Positions 30,061-41,800 of a DNA stretch of 64,000 nucleotides are shown here, one piece after another. Where the stretch lies: assembly GCA_949752735.1 (NCBI GenBank), contig OX457037.1:16329017-16393016 (forward strand), read 5' to 3'. Position 1 is the first letter of the stretch; each line of letters starts with the position of its first letter. A program made the position numbers and the translations under genes. The notes below the pieces were generated by a model. That model was given only the letters and a program-made list of their open reading frames with translations, did no database searches and was not told the DNA's origin. The DNA is from Lumbricus terrestris (Eukaryota > Annelida > Clitellata > Crassiclitellata > Lumbricidae).

Positions 30061-30755
30061 CGCGAATTCGGATTCCCTACCCGGCTGCGGATCCATGGCT
30101 GAGGAATAGAATGATTACATTGTGGAAGAAGCGAAGACCATAGAGGGGGGAGAAGGTAGTTGATGTTAGCAGTTATTGGCGAAGCTGTAGGCTATTAGCT
30201 TCACCAACAACTGCTAAAGAACCAACGGAAAAATCTTAAGAATCTAATGACGACACTAACCCTAATACTAAGCCTAATTAACCGACCCTGACGACGCAAA
30301 AATCTGAAGAATCTAATGACGACACTAACCCTAAAACTAACCCTAACCGACCCTCACGACGCAAAAATCTGAAGAATCTAATGACGACACTAACCCTAAC
30401 ACTAACCCTAACCGACCCTCACGACGCGAAACCTTACCCTATAAGCGAACGACACCATGCTTAAATTTACGTATAAAGAGCCGTAAAGTGACACTTAATT
30501 ACCTGTCCAAATGTTCCTCCATACGTAGGGTAATTAGGCCCTATTTGAAAGAAATATGAAACGTTTTACATTGCAATTCGTGTAAAATCGTGAGAGCCTG
30601 CCGACGCGCACGTGTTGTTGACGGTTTAGAAAGGGATGGTCAGATATTCTACTCCACAACCTTCTCCCCCCTATATGGTCTTCGCGTCTTCCACAATGTA
30701 ATCATTCTATTCCTCAGCCATGGATCCGCAGCCGGGTAGGGAATCCGAATTCGCG
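30061..30755. mobile_element. TIR element with telomere-like interior, 695 bp
   Basis: 97-bp terminal inverted repeats (30061-30157 and 30659-30755) differ at two positions, starting CGCGAATTCGGATTCCC. TGCGTTTG precedes the left end, and TGCGTGCGTTTG follows the right, consistent with a target duplication altered by a TGCG slippage. The interior has three units of about 60 bp containing CTAACCCTAACCGACCC. No transposase. Confidence 0.85.
30235..30430. repeat. About 60-bp tandem repeat with telomere-like motifs
   Basis: Three units, each AATCTGAAGAATCTAATGAC, then GACACTAACCCTAA and ACCGACCCTCACGACGC. The CTAACCC steps resemble the animal telomere repeat but alternate with non-telomeric sequence. 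Confidence 0.85.
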
Positions 30756-30927
30756 TGCGTGCGTTTGCTTGTGATCCTTACTTACTTACTTTTATACTTG
30801 TTTAATTGGTTATATATTTACTTACTTACCTACGAAAGTTACAAATGAGGTCACGCTATTAATAACTCGTTTTGCTATTGGGTCGTCAAAGCCTTCGACG
30901 CGTATCCCAGTATGTTCTACGAATTCG

Positions 30928-31034
30928 CGCGCCACTGGTTGTTCTCTGCCAATGCCAGTCCCAAGCCTGGACAAAGGAGGCGGGCGACACTAATCATCTT
31001 TGATATGGCGGTGTCGTTAAACATGTAACAAGCG
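30928..31034 (-). repeat. Dispersed repeat family X, copy 2 (reverse)
   Basis: The minus strand reads TTTAACGACACCGCCATATC, AAAGATGATTAGTGTCGCCC and TTGGGACTGGCATTGGCAGA, matching the copy at 63752 over about 105 bp with few differences. Confidence 0.75.
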
Positions 31035-31206
31035 ACCTATTTCGCAGTCTTGCCATTGGTGACCCATCTTCCTCTCTGGTAAAATCTTTGCGCGTACGAG
31101 CGTACGTGGCCAGCAGAAAGGCGCGTTTTTGAATTTTGAGGGAAGGGTCAGTCAGCGAAAAGGATCTAAAGGAGTCGCACGTGCGAATTGCTAGGAAGTC
31201 TTAGAG
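31035..31206 (+). promoter_or_regulatory. Possible promoter and first non-coding exon
   Basis: A CpG-rich stretch (GCGCGTACGAGCGTACGTGG) leads into a segment ending GAG|GTGAGT at 31206, a strong donor. The next strong acceptor is at 31549. The transcript start is not identifiable. It may be the 5' end of a gene that reads toward the satellite. Confidence 0.3.
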
Positions 31207-31383
31207 GTGAGTAACTTATATGAAATATTTAATCTGTTGCATTTAGTAAATGGAATATTGTAATAAGGTAGAAGTTTTATTTAGTGAATGTTTCATTTAT
31301 GTTTCATCTAGGCCTATAGAAAGTAGAATTGAACATTTGACATTGAATGGTGATAGGCAAAAGTAGAATGGGACATTTGACAC

Positions 31384-31530
31384 TGAAATAGACGATAGGT
31401 CATTATTCGTTTGTAGCTAATGTGAAATAGACTAGGTCGTTTTTCGTTTGTAGCTAATGTGAAATAGACTAGGTCGTTTTTCGTTTGTAGCTAATGTGAT
31501 ATGGACGATAGGTCATTATTCATTAATTTT
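31384..31530. repeat. About 46-bp tandem repeat
   Basis: Three to four units with GAAATAGACTAGGTCG, TTTTTCGTTTGTAGCTAATG. The outer units read GACGATAGGTCATTATTCG instead. It lies in the intron-like interval between the donor at 31206 and the acceptor at 31549. Confidence 0.85.
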
Positions 31531-31549
31531 GTAACTTATGTGTTTGCAG

Positions 31550-31869
31550 ACCTAGCTGTCGGTGCCAGGTTGGAAAACAAAACCGATAAACGAGTCCGAG
31601 TACTGTTGTATTTCGACACGTCACAAGTGGCGAGCCTGCCGAACTTTTACCTACGAAGTTTACTACCGTCTAAGACGCAGGTCTGGCGCTTCAGAAGTCA
31701 GTCTTTCATCTTCCGTATCACGAGGTCAAACGAGTGCATTCTGTCGAAGTCTGAATGACGGCGTTCTGTCGAAAACATTCAACGCAGGCGTTCTGTCGAA
31801 GTCATTCAACGACCGCGGTGCAGTCCGACAGTTACCTACAACTGCTCGTCCGTGTCATTCGAGAGCCAG
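31550..31869 (+). other. Candidate spliced exon (320 bp), probably non-coding
   Basis: A GTGTTTGCAG acceptor and a CAG|GTAAGT donor bound it. Open frames of 85 and 103 codons exist but resemble no family. Repeated GGCGTTCTGTCGAA blocks lie near 31740-31815. Transcript evidence would be needed to decide. Confidence 0.35.
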
Positions 31870-31959
31870 GTAAGTAGTGAACTATGGCTAGTATGATTCC
31901 TATACAACGCTCATATCTATAGCGCCGATTTTCATGCTTATGGCACACTCAAAGACTTG

Positions 31960-33315
31960 TAGGGGAGGGTGGGGCAAAACGCCCATGGGAGGTACAATAG
32001 AAATAAAGTTTGAGAACCCCTGGCCTATGGTATGGAATATAACTACCAGTGCTGTGAGGTAAGATGCCCACGGGCGTATTGCCTCACTGGGCGTCTTACC
32101 TCACCTGACTGGGCGTCTTACCTCACCTGATTGACTTCGTGTCTATATCAATGAAACACAGCGTAAAAGTACTAAAAAGGCTAAAGAAATATGTAAGAGT
32201 TCTGGGTTGGTTATATCTATGCCATGACATGCACGCCATGCCATGCTGTGCATGAAATGCCATGTTGTGCATGCCATGCATTCCATGCCATGCATGCCAT
32301 GTCATGCATGCCATTCCATGTCGTGCATGCCATGCCAAGCATGCCATGCCGTGCATGACATGCCATGTTGTGCATGCCATGCCATGCACGCCTGCCATGG
32401 ATGCCATTCCATGCCATGCATGCCATGCAACGGTACGCCATGCCATGCACACCAAGCAATGCCATGCATGATTTGCCGTGTCATGCCATGTCATGCCATG
32501 CATGCCTTGCCATGCATGCCATACAATGCCATGCATGCTTTTCCACATCAGGCCATGCCATGCCTGGCATGACATGCAAGGCATGGTGTGGCATGACATG
32601 GCATGGCATGACATGGCACCGCATGCATGGCATTCATGGCATGGCATTGCATGGCATGCACAACATGGCATTGCATGCATGGCAGGGCATGCATGGCATG
32701 GCATGCATGTATAGCATGCGTGGCATGCATGGTATTGCATGGCATGGCATGACATAAATATCACCAACCCAGAACTCTGACATTGTCTTTCTTTAGCCTT
32801 TTTGGTACTTTATTATGTTGTGTTTCTAATGCAATGGCCAGCACTGTACGACGTGTACGTGTAACACCTGGAAATCATAGGTTAGGTCCACCTACATGTT
32901 GGAACTGTTTTATATGTTGTGATGAACCGAATTGATACTTTGCAAGTTAGAAATTTGCTTAGTTGATTGATTTATTGTATCGTTTTGTATGGAAAAGTAA
33001 CAAAACATTTAATCAAGACTTTGCCTGATAGACACATTTGAGAGTTTGCATATCTATTTAGGCAATTATCTAGTATACATTATCATTGGGGGTATGGGCA
33101 TTTTGCCCTCTAGGTTGGGCAAAACGCCCCATTTGGACCAAGCACTTTCAGACAATTCTGTGCCTAAATTTGAATCCATTTAAGTTTTTTTATTTAGTGA
33201 TATTGTAGCTTAAGTGCAGATGTTTATGATGATAAAAATTAACATCAAATGTTAATGTGTTTTGCTCTCTATACCCAGTTTTTCCTTAAGTTGGGCGTTT
33301 TGCCCCACCCCCCTA
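31960..33315. mobile_element. TIR element containing a nested palindrome, 1356 bp
   Basis: GTAGGGGAGGGTGGGGCAAA with ACGCCCA is inverted at the right end as TTGGGCGTTTTGCCCCACCC with CCCCTAC, about 27 bp with few mismatches. TA lies at both outer edges. More GGGCAAAACGCCCC copies occur near 33113. No transposase. Superfamily not assigned. Confidence 0.7.
32153..32826. repeat. Foldback element of CATGC repeats, about 674 bp
   Basis: Outer arms of about 60 bp are inverted (AAAAAGGCTAAAGAAA, AGAGTTCTGGGTTGGT and their complements). The left half is a degenerate ATGCC/CATGC pentamer array, the right half its complement (GGCAT), switching near 32568. The whole could fold into one hairpin. His-, Met-, Cys- and Trp-rich frames here on both strands are artefacts. 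Confidence 0.88.
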
Positions 33316-34313
33316 CAGCTTTGGTGAGCACTATTTTTATGCATTCCATGGCGGCCAGGGCTCTTATGATTTCAGATGCATGCACTATTCCAACAAAGCT
33401 AAGACTAAGTGTAAGGCAGGGGAAGGCAATGGCAAACCACCCCTGTTAATATGCCAAGAGAATCGTCATGAAACACAGCAATCCAAAGAAAACGATGGTC
33501 GCGGATGGTGCGACTCCCAGGCCTGAGCGTGACTTAAAAGCTACTGGGGAAGAGCAAGACGGTTAGGGGTCATTCCGCCTCAATTCAACAAATGGCTCCA
33601 GCTCAACCATCTTGGATTTCAACGAAAAAATTTCAGAATGTTTATTATGGTATTAGAGGAAACTAAGCCAAATTTTAGATCAAAACATTAAATAGTTTTG
33701 AAGATATTAATTTTCAAAGACGTCTGGGGTGACCTCGTTTTCGACGTTTTGGGAGTCACGTCTAAATTTGTAACAACGTTCAGAGGCTCATAACTTCATT
33801 AATATAGCAGATAATTTTATGAAATTTTCAGGATGTTTAGTCTTTGTGGTTTAGATGACATGCTGAAGAAATGAAAGATCAGTGCTGAAAATTCTGATGT
33901 TAGGACCCAACAGAATATGGTTTTAAAAAAACTTGCGGATGTCTGACAATCATACTTTGCTGCCCTGGTGTGGCCAAATTGAATTTTTTTAAAAGAATAT
34001 TTTAACAACTTGTGATACTAATGTACTTTCTCTACAAAAATATGCAAAAATTTTGAATTTCTGATGCATGCCTACTCCCATATGGCCTTCCAAATTTGGA
34101 AAATTCCATTCCGAAGACCATTTTCAAGGTCAAAGATCATCATGTTTGATAGGTCATGGAGCAATAAAATTTACATCATTGGAAAGAGCAGCTCAGATAC
34201 TCTAAGTTCACCAAAAATTGTGATGATGTCTCTTCTTGTTCGTGCAATATTCTTTTTTTCAATTGTGGCAGTTTTCTGCATTCGCGAGTTTATAATAGAT
34301 ATGACAGTCCAAA
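33316..34313. other. Unassigned sequence left of the satellite
   Basis: No exon or RNA gene is evident. GGCAATGGCAAACCACCCCTG near 33426 and the following segment to about 33570 have the look of a retroposed repeat end, but no boundaries are visible. The satellite starts abruptly at 34314. Confidence 0.35.
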
Positions 34314-37300
34314 CTAGGAGTCGTAGCGTGGCATGCAATGGTTGGCGATTTCATCGCCGCCATTGCGCCATTGCGCCCGCTCCTCCGAATATCTAGGAGT
34401 CGTAGCGTGGCATGCAATGGTTGGCGATTTCATCGCCGCCATTGCGCCCGCTCCTCCGAATATCTAGGAGTCGTAGCGTGGCATGCAATGGTTGGCGATT
34501 TCATCGCCGCCATTGCGCCCGCTCCTCCGAATATCTAGGAGTCGTAGCGTGGCATGCAATGGTTGGCGATTTCATCGCCGCCATTGCGCCCGCTCCTCCG
34601 AATATCTAGGAGTCGTAGCGTGGCATGCAATGGTTGGCGATTTCATCGCCGCCATTGCGCCCGCTCCTCCGAATATCTAGGAGTCGTAGCGTGGCATGCA
34701 ATGGTTGGCGATTTCATCGCCGCCATTGCGCCCGCTCCTCCGAATATCTAGGAGTCGTAGCGTGGCATGCAATGGTTGGCGATTTCATCGCCGCCATTGC
34801 GCCCGCTCCTCCGAATATCTAGGAGTCGTAGCGTGGCATGCAATGGTTGGCGATTTCATCGCCGCCATTGCGCCCGCTCCTCCGAATATCTAGGAGTCGT
34901 AGCGTGGCATGCAATGGTTGGCGATTTCATCGCCGCCATTGCGCCCGCTCCTCCGAATATCTAGGAGTCGTAGCGTGGCATGCAATGGTTGGCGATTTCA
35001 TCGCCGCCATTGCGCCCGCTCCTCCGAATATCTAGGAGTCGTAGCGTGGCATGCAATGGTTGGCGATTTCATCGCCGCCATTGCGCCCGCTCCTCCGAAT
35101 ATCTAGGAGTCGTAGCGTGGCATGCAATGGTTGGCGATTTCATCGCCGCCATTGCGCCCGCTCCTCCGAATATCTAGGAGTCGTAGCGTGGCATGCAATG
35201 GTTGGCGATTTCATCGCCGCCATTGCGCCCGCTCCTCCGAATATCTAGGAGTCGTAGCGTGGCATGCAATGGTTGGCGATTTCATCGCCGCCATTGCGCC
35301 CGCTCCTCCGAATATCTAGGAGTCGTAGCGTGGCATGCAATGGTTGGCGATTTCATCGCCGCCATTGCGCCCGCTCCTCCGAATATCTAGGAGTCGTAGC
35401 GTGGCATGCAATGGTTGGCGATTTCATCGCCGCCATTGCGCCCGCTCCTCCGAATATCTAGGAGTCGTAGCGTGGCATGCAATGGTTGGCGATTTCATCG
35501 CCGCCATTGCGCCCGCTCCTCCGAATATCTAGGAGTCGTAGCGTGGCATGCAATGGTTGGCGATTTCATCGCCGCCATTGCGCCCGCTCCTCCGAATATC
35601 TAGGAGTCGTAGCGTGGCATGCAATGGTTGGCGATTTCATCGCCGCCATTGCGCCCGCTCCTCCGAATATCTAGGAGTCGTAGCGTGGCATGCAATGGTT
35701 GGCGATTTCATCGCCGCCATTGCGCCCGCTCCTCCGAATATCTAGGAGTCGTAGCGTGGCATGCAATGGTTGGCGATTTCATCGCCGCCATTGCGCCCGC
35801 TCCTCCGAATATCTAGGAGTCGTAGCGTGGCATGCAATGGTTGGCGATTTCATCGCCGCCATTGCGCCCGCTCCTCCGAATATCTAGGAGTCGTAGCGTG
35901 GCATGCAATGGTTGGCGATTTCATCGCCGCCATTGCGCCCGCTCCTCCGAATATCTAGGAGTCGTAGCGTGGCATGCAATGGTTGGCGATTTCATCGCCG
36001 CCATTGCGCCCGCTCCTCCGAATATCTAGGAGTCGTAGCGTGGCATGCAATGGTTGGCGATTTCATCGCCGCCATTGCGCCCGCTCCTCCGAATATCTAG
36101 GAGTCGTAGCGTGGCATGCAATGGTTGGCGATTTCATCGCCGCCATTGCGCCCGCTCCTCCGAATATCTAGGAGTCGTAGCGTGGCATGCAATGGTTGGC
36201 GATTTCATCGCCGCCATTGCGCCCGCTCCTCCGAATATCTAGGAGTCGTAGCGTGGCATGCAATGGTTGGCGATTTCATCGCCGCCATTGCGCCCGCTCC
36301 TCCGAATATCTAGGAGTCGTAGCGTGGCATGCAATGGTTGGCGATTTCATCGCCGCCATTGCGCCCGCTCCTCCGAATATCTAGGAGTCGTAGCGTGGCA
36401 TGCAATGGTTGGCGATTTCATCGCCGCCATTGCGCCCGCTCCTCCGAATATCTAGGAGTCGTAGCGTGGCATGCAATGGTTGGCGATTTCATCGCCGCCA
36501 TTGCGCCCGCTCCTCCGAATATCTAGGAGTCGTAGCGTGGCATGCAATGGTTGGCGATTTCATCGCCGCCATTGCGCCCGCTCCTCCGAATATCTAGGAG
36601 TCGTAGCGTGGCATGCAATGGTTGGCGATTTCATCGCCGCCATTGCGCCCGCTCCTCCGAATATCTAGGAGTCGTAGCGTGGCATGCAATGGTTGGCGAT
36701 TTCATCGCCGCCATTGCGCCCGCTCCTCCGAATATCTAGGAGTCGTAGCGTGGCATGCAATGGTTGGCGATTTCATCGCCGCCATTGCGCCCGCTCCTCC
36801 GAATATCTAGGAGTCGTAGCGTGGCATGCAATGGTTGGCGATTTCATCGCCGCCATTGCGCCCGCTCCTCCGAATATCTAGGAGTCGTAGCGTGGCATGC
36901 AATGGTTGGCGATTTCATCGCCGCCATTGCGCCCGCTCCTCCGAATATCTAGGAGTCGTAGCGTGGCATGCAATGGTTGGCGATTTCATCGCCGCCATTG
37001 CGCCCGCTCCTCCGAATATCTAGGAGTCGTAGCGTGGCATGCAATGGTTGGCGATTTCATCGCCGCCATTGCGCCCGCTCCTCCGAATATCTAGGAGTCG
37101 TAGCGTGGCATGCAATGGTTGGCGATTTCATCGCCGCCATTGCGCCCGCTCCTCCGAATATCTAGGAGTCGTAGCGTGGCATGCAATGGTTGGCGATTTC
37201 ATCGCCGCCATTGCGCCCGCTCCTCCGAATATCTAGGAGTCGTAGCGTGGCATGCAATGGTTGGCGATTTCATCGCCGCCATTGCGCCCGCTCCTCCGAA

Positions 37301-38078
37301 TATCTAGGAGTCGTAGCGTGGCATGCAATGGTTGGCGATTTCATCGCCGCCATTGCGCCCGCTCCTCCGAATATCTAGGAGTCGTAGCGTGGCATGCAAT
37401 GGTTGGCGATTTCATCGCCGCCATTGCGCCCGCTCCTCCGAATATCTAGGAGTCGTAGCGTGGCATGCAATGGTTGGCGATTTCATCGCCGCCATTGCGC
37501 CCGCTCCTCCGAATATCTAGGAGTCGTAGCGTGGCATGCAATGGTTGGCGATTTCATCGCCGCCATTGCGCCCGCTCCTCCGAATATCTAGGAGTCGTAG
37601 CGTGGCATGCAATGGTTGGCGATTTCATCGCCGCCATTGCGCCCGCTCCTCCGAATATCTAGGAGTCGTAGCGTGGCATGCAATGGTTGGCGATTTCATC
37701 GCCGCCATTGCGCCCGCTCCTCCGAATATCTAGGAGTCGTAGCGTGGCATGCAATGGTTGGCGATTTCATCGCCGCCATTGCGCCCGCTCCTCCGAATAT
37801 CTAGGAGTCGTAGCGTGGCATGCAATGGTTGGCGATTTCATCGCCGCCATTGCGCCCGCTCCTCCGAATATCTAGGAGTCGTAGCGTGGCATGCAATGGT
37901 TGGCGATTTCATCGCCGCCATTGCGCCCGCTCCTCCGAATATCTAGGAGTCGTAGCGTGGCATGCAATGGTTGGCGATTTCATCGCCGCCATTGCGCCCG
38001 CTCCTCCGAATATCTAGGAGTCGTAGCGTGGCATGCAATGGTTGGCGATTTCATCGCCGCCATTGCGCCCGCTCCTCC
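34314..38078. repeat. 71-bp satellite, left array, about 53 copies
   Basis: Head-to-tail copies of a 71-bp unit, about 58% GC with eight CpG per unit. It contains AGGAGTCGTAGCGTGGCATG, GGCGATTTCATCGCC (a perfect 6+3+6 inverted repeat) and GCCCGCTCCTCCGAATATCT. Copies are identical except the first, which has an extra CATTGCGC-type duplication. The 65-codon open frame per copy arises from the period and is not a gene. The array runs into an assembly gap. Confidence 0.98.
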
Positions 38079-38278
38079 NNNNNNNNNNNNNNNNNNNNNN
38101 NNNNNNNNNNNNNNNNNNNNNNNNNNNNNNNNNNNNNNNNNNNNNNNNNNNNNNNNNNNNNNNNNNNNNNNNNNNNNNNNNNNNNNNNNNNNNNNNNNNN
38201 NNNNNNNNNNNNNNNNNNNNNNNNNNNNNNNNNNNNNNNNNNNNNNNNNNNNNNNNNNNNNNNNNNNNNNNNNNNNNN
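38079..38278. other. Assembly gap (200 N)
   Basis: Exactly 200 undetermined bases, a round number that usually means a gap of unknown size. GCTCCTCC, the last satellite bases before it, is also the point at which the satellite resumes at 38809. Confidence 0.99.
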
Positions 38279-38808
38279 CGGGCGGGCCGGGCGCGGGCGC
38301 GAAGATGCGAAGTGCAAAAGTGCAAAAGTGCAAAAGTGCAAAAGTGCAAAAGTGCAAAAGTGCAAAAGTGCAAAAGTGCAAAGTGCAAAGTGCAAAGTGC
38401 AAAGTGCAAAGTGCAAAGTGCAAAGTGCAAAGTGCAAAGTGCAAAGTGCAAAGTGCAAAGTGCAAAGTGCAAAGTGCAAAGTGCAAAGTGCAAAGTGCAA
38501 AGTGCAAAGTGCAAAGTGCAAAGTGCAAAGTGCAAAGTGCAAAGTGCAAAGTGCAAAGTGCAAAGTGCAAAGTGCAAAGTGCAAAGTGCAAAGTGCAAAG
38601 TGCAAAGTGCAAAGTGCAAAGTGCAAAGTGCAAAGTGCAAAGTGCAAAGTGCAAAGTGCAAAGTGCAAAGTGCAAAGTGCAAAGTGCAAAGTGCAAAGTG
38701 CAAAGTGCAAAGTGCAAAGTGCAAAGTGCAAAGTGCAAAGTGCAAAGTGCAAAGTGCAAAGTGCAAAGTGCAAAGTGCAAAGTGCAAAGTGCAAAGTGCA
38801 AAGTGCAA
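38279..38808. repeat. GTGCAAA heptamer tract, with GTGCAAAA octamers at the left
   Basis: After a GC-rich edge (CGGGCGGGCCGGGCGCGGGC) about eight GTGCAAAA octamers pass into about 60 perfect GTGCAAA heptamers, which stop at the first base of GCTCCTCC of the satellite. It may be a real insertion or an artefact of joining contigs. Long frames across it have no meaning. Confidence 0.95.
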
Positions 38809-41800
38809 GCTCCTCCGAATATCTAGGAGTCGTAGCGTGGCATGCAATGGTTGGCGATTTCATCGCCGCCATTGCGCCCGCTCCTCCGAATATCTAGGAG
38901 TCGTAGCGTGGCATGCAATGGTTGGCGATTTCATCGCCGCCATTGCGCCCGCTCCTCCGAATATCTAGGAGTCGTAGCGTGGCATGCAATGGTTGGCGAT
39001 TTCATCGCCGCCATTGCGCCCGCTCCTCCGAATATCTAGGAGTCGTAGCGTGGCATGCAATGGTTGGCGATTTCATCGCCGCCATTGCGCCCGCTCCTCC
39101 GAATATCTAGGAGTCGTAGCGTGGCATGCAATGGTTGGCGATTTCATCGCCGCCATTGCGCCCGCTCCTCCGAATATCTAGGAGTCGTAGCGTGGCATGC
39201 AATGGTTGGCGATTTCATCGCCGCCATTGCGCCCGCTCCTCCGAATATCTAGGAGTCGTAGCGTGGCATGCAATGGTTGGCGATTTCATCGCCGCCATTG
39301 CGCCCGCTCCTCCGAATATCTAGGAGTCGTAGCGTGGCATGCAATGGTTGGCGATTTCATCGCCGCCATTGCGCCCGCTCCTCCGAATATCTAGGAGTCG
39401 TAGCGTGGCATGCAATGGTTGGCGATTTCATCGCCGCCATTGCGCCCGCTCCTCCGAATATCTAGGAGTCGTAGCGTGGCATGCAATGGTTGGCGATTTC
39501 ATCGCCGCCATTGCGCCCGCTCCTCCGAATATCTAGGAGTCGTAGCGTGGCATGCAATGGTTGGCGATTTCATCGCCGCCATTGCGCCCGCTCCTCCGAA
39601 TATCTAGGAGTCGTAGCGTGGCATGCAATGGTTGGCGATTTCATCGCCGCCATTGCGCCCGCTCCTCCGAATATCTAGGAGTCGTAGCGTGGCATGCAAT
39701 GGTTGGCGATTTCATCGCCGCCATTGCGCCCGCTCCTCCGAATATCTAGGAGTCGTAGCGTGGCATGCAATGGTTGGCGATTTCATCGCCGCCATTGCGC
39801 CCGCTCCTCCGAATATCTAGGAGTCGTAGCGTGGCATGCAATGGTTGGCGATTTCATCGCCGCCATTGCGCCCGCTCCTCCGAATATCTAGGAGTCGTAG
39901 CGTGGCATGCAATGGTTGGCGATTTCATCGCCGCCATTGCGCCCGCTCCTCCGAATATCTAGGAGTCGTAGCGTGGCATGCAATGGTTGGCGATTTCATC
40001 GCCGCCATTGCGCCCGCTCCTCCGAATATCTAGGAGTCGTAGCGTGGCATGCAATGGTTGGCGATTTCATCGCCGCCATTGCGCCCGCTCCTCCGAATAT
40101 CTAGGAGTCGTAGCGTGGCATGCAATGGTTGGCGATTTCATCGCCGCCATTGCGCCCGCTCCTCCGAATATCTAGGAGTCGTAGCGTGGCATGCAATGGT
40201 TGGCGATTTCATCGCCGCCATTGCGCCCGCTCCTCCGAATATCTAGGAGTCGTAGCGTGGCATGCAATGGTTGGCGATTTCATCGCCGCCATTGCGCCCG
40301 CTCCTCCGAATATCTAGGAGTCGTAGCGTGGCATGCAATGGTTGGCGATTTCATCGCCGCCATTGCGCCCGCTCCTCCGAATATCTAGGAGTCGTAGCGT
40401 GGCATGCAATGGTTGGCGATTTCATCGCCGCCATTGCGCCCGCTCCTCCGAATATCTAGGAGTCGTAGCGTGGCATGCAATGGTTGGCGATTTCATCGCC
40501 GCCATTGCGCCCGCTCCTCCGAATATCTAGGAGTCGTAGCGTGGCATGCAATGGTTGGCGATTTCATCGCCGCCATTGCGCCCGCTCCTCCGAATATCTA
40601 GGAGTCGTAGCGTGGCATGCAATGGTTGGCGATTTCATCGCCGCCATTGCGCCCGCTCCTCCGAATATCTAGGAGTCGTAGCGTGGCATGCAATGGTTGG
40701 CGATTTCATCGCCGCCATTGCGCCCGCTCCTCCGAATATCTAGGAGTCGTAGCGTGGCATGCAATGGTTGGCGATTTCATCGCCGCCATTGCGCCCGCTC
40801 CTCCGAATATCTAGGAGTCGTAGCGTGGCATGCAATGGTTGGCGATTTCATCGCCGCCATTGCGCCCGCTCCTCCGAATATCTAGGAGTCGTAGCGTGGC
40901 ATGCAATGGTTGGCGATTTCATCGCCGCCATTGCGCCCGCTCCTCCGAATATCTAGGAGTCGTAGCGTGGCATGCAATGGTTGGCGATTTCATCGCCGCC
41001 ATTGCGCCCGCTCCTCCGAATATCTAGGAGTCGTAGCGTGGCATGCAATGGTTGGCGATTTCATCGCCGCCATTGCGCCCGCTCCTCCGAATATCTAGGA
41101 GTCGTAGCGTGGCATGCAATGGTTGGCGATTTCATCGCCGCCATTGCGCCCGCTCCTCCGAATATCTAGGAGTCGTAGCGTGGCATGCAATGGTTGGCGA
41201 TTTCATCGCCGCCATTGCGCCCGCTCCTCCGAATATCTAGGAGTCGTAGCGTGGCATGCAATGGTTGGCGATTTCATCGCCGCCATTGCGCCCGCTCCTC
41301 CGAATATCTAGGAGTCGTAGCGTGGCATGCAATGGTTGGCGATTTCATCGCCGCCATTGCGCCCGCTCCTCCGAATATCTAGGAGTCGTAGCGTGGCATG
41401 CAATGGTTGGCGATTTCATCGCCGCCATTGCGCCCGCTCCTCCGAATATCTAGGAGTCGTAGCGTGGCATGCAATGGTTGGCGATTTCATCGCCGCCATT
41501 GCGCCCGCTCCTCCGAATATCTAGGAGTCGTAGCGTGGCATGCAATGGTTGGCGATTTCATCGCCGCCATTGCGCCCGCTCCTCCGAATATCTAGGAGTC
41601 GTAGCGTGGCATGCAATGGTTGGCGATTTCATCGCCGCCATTGCGCCCGCTCCTCCGAATATCTAGGAGTCGTAGCGTGGCATGCAATGGTTGGCGATTT
41701 CATCGCCGCCATTGCGCCCGCTCCTCCGAATATCTAGGAGTCGTAGCGTGGCATGCAATGGTTGGCGATTTCATCGCCGCCATTGCGCCCGCTCCTCCGA

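Noticed and set aside
30235..30430. Interstitial telomere from a chromosome fusion
   Set aside because: The CTAACCC steps are interrupted by constant non-telomeric sequence in a 60-bp unit inside a bounded TIR element, so the repeat belongs to the transposon.
32123..32767. 214-codon His/Met/Cys/Trp-rich frame
   Set aside because: Open on both strands and in several frames because of the pentamer repeat. No family resemblance.
34314..38078. CRISPR-like array
   Set aside because: Repeats are contiguous with no spacers, in an animal genome.
38014..38968. 273-311 codon frames across the gap and heptamer
   Set aside because: They run through undetermined bases and a seven-base repeat coding a cyclic CKVQSAK pattern. 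Artefact.
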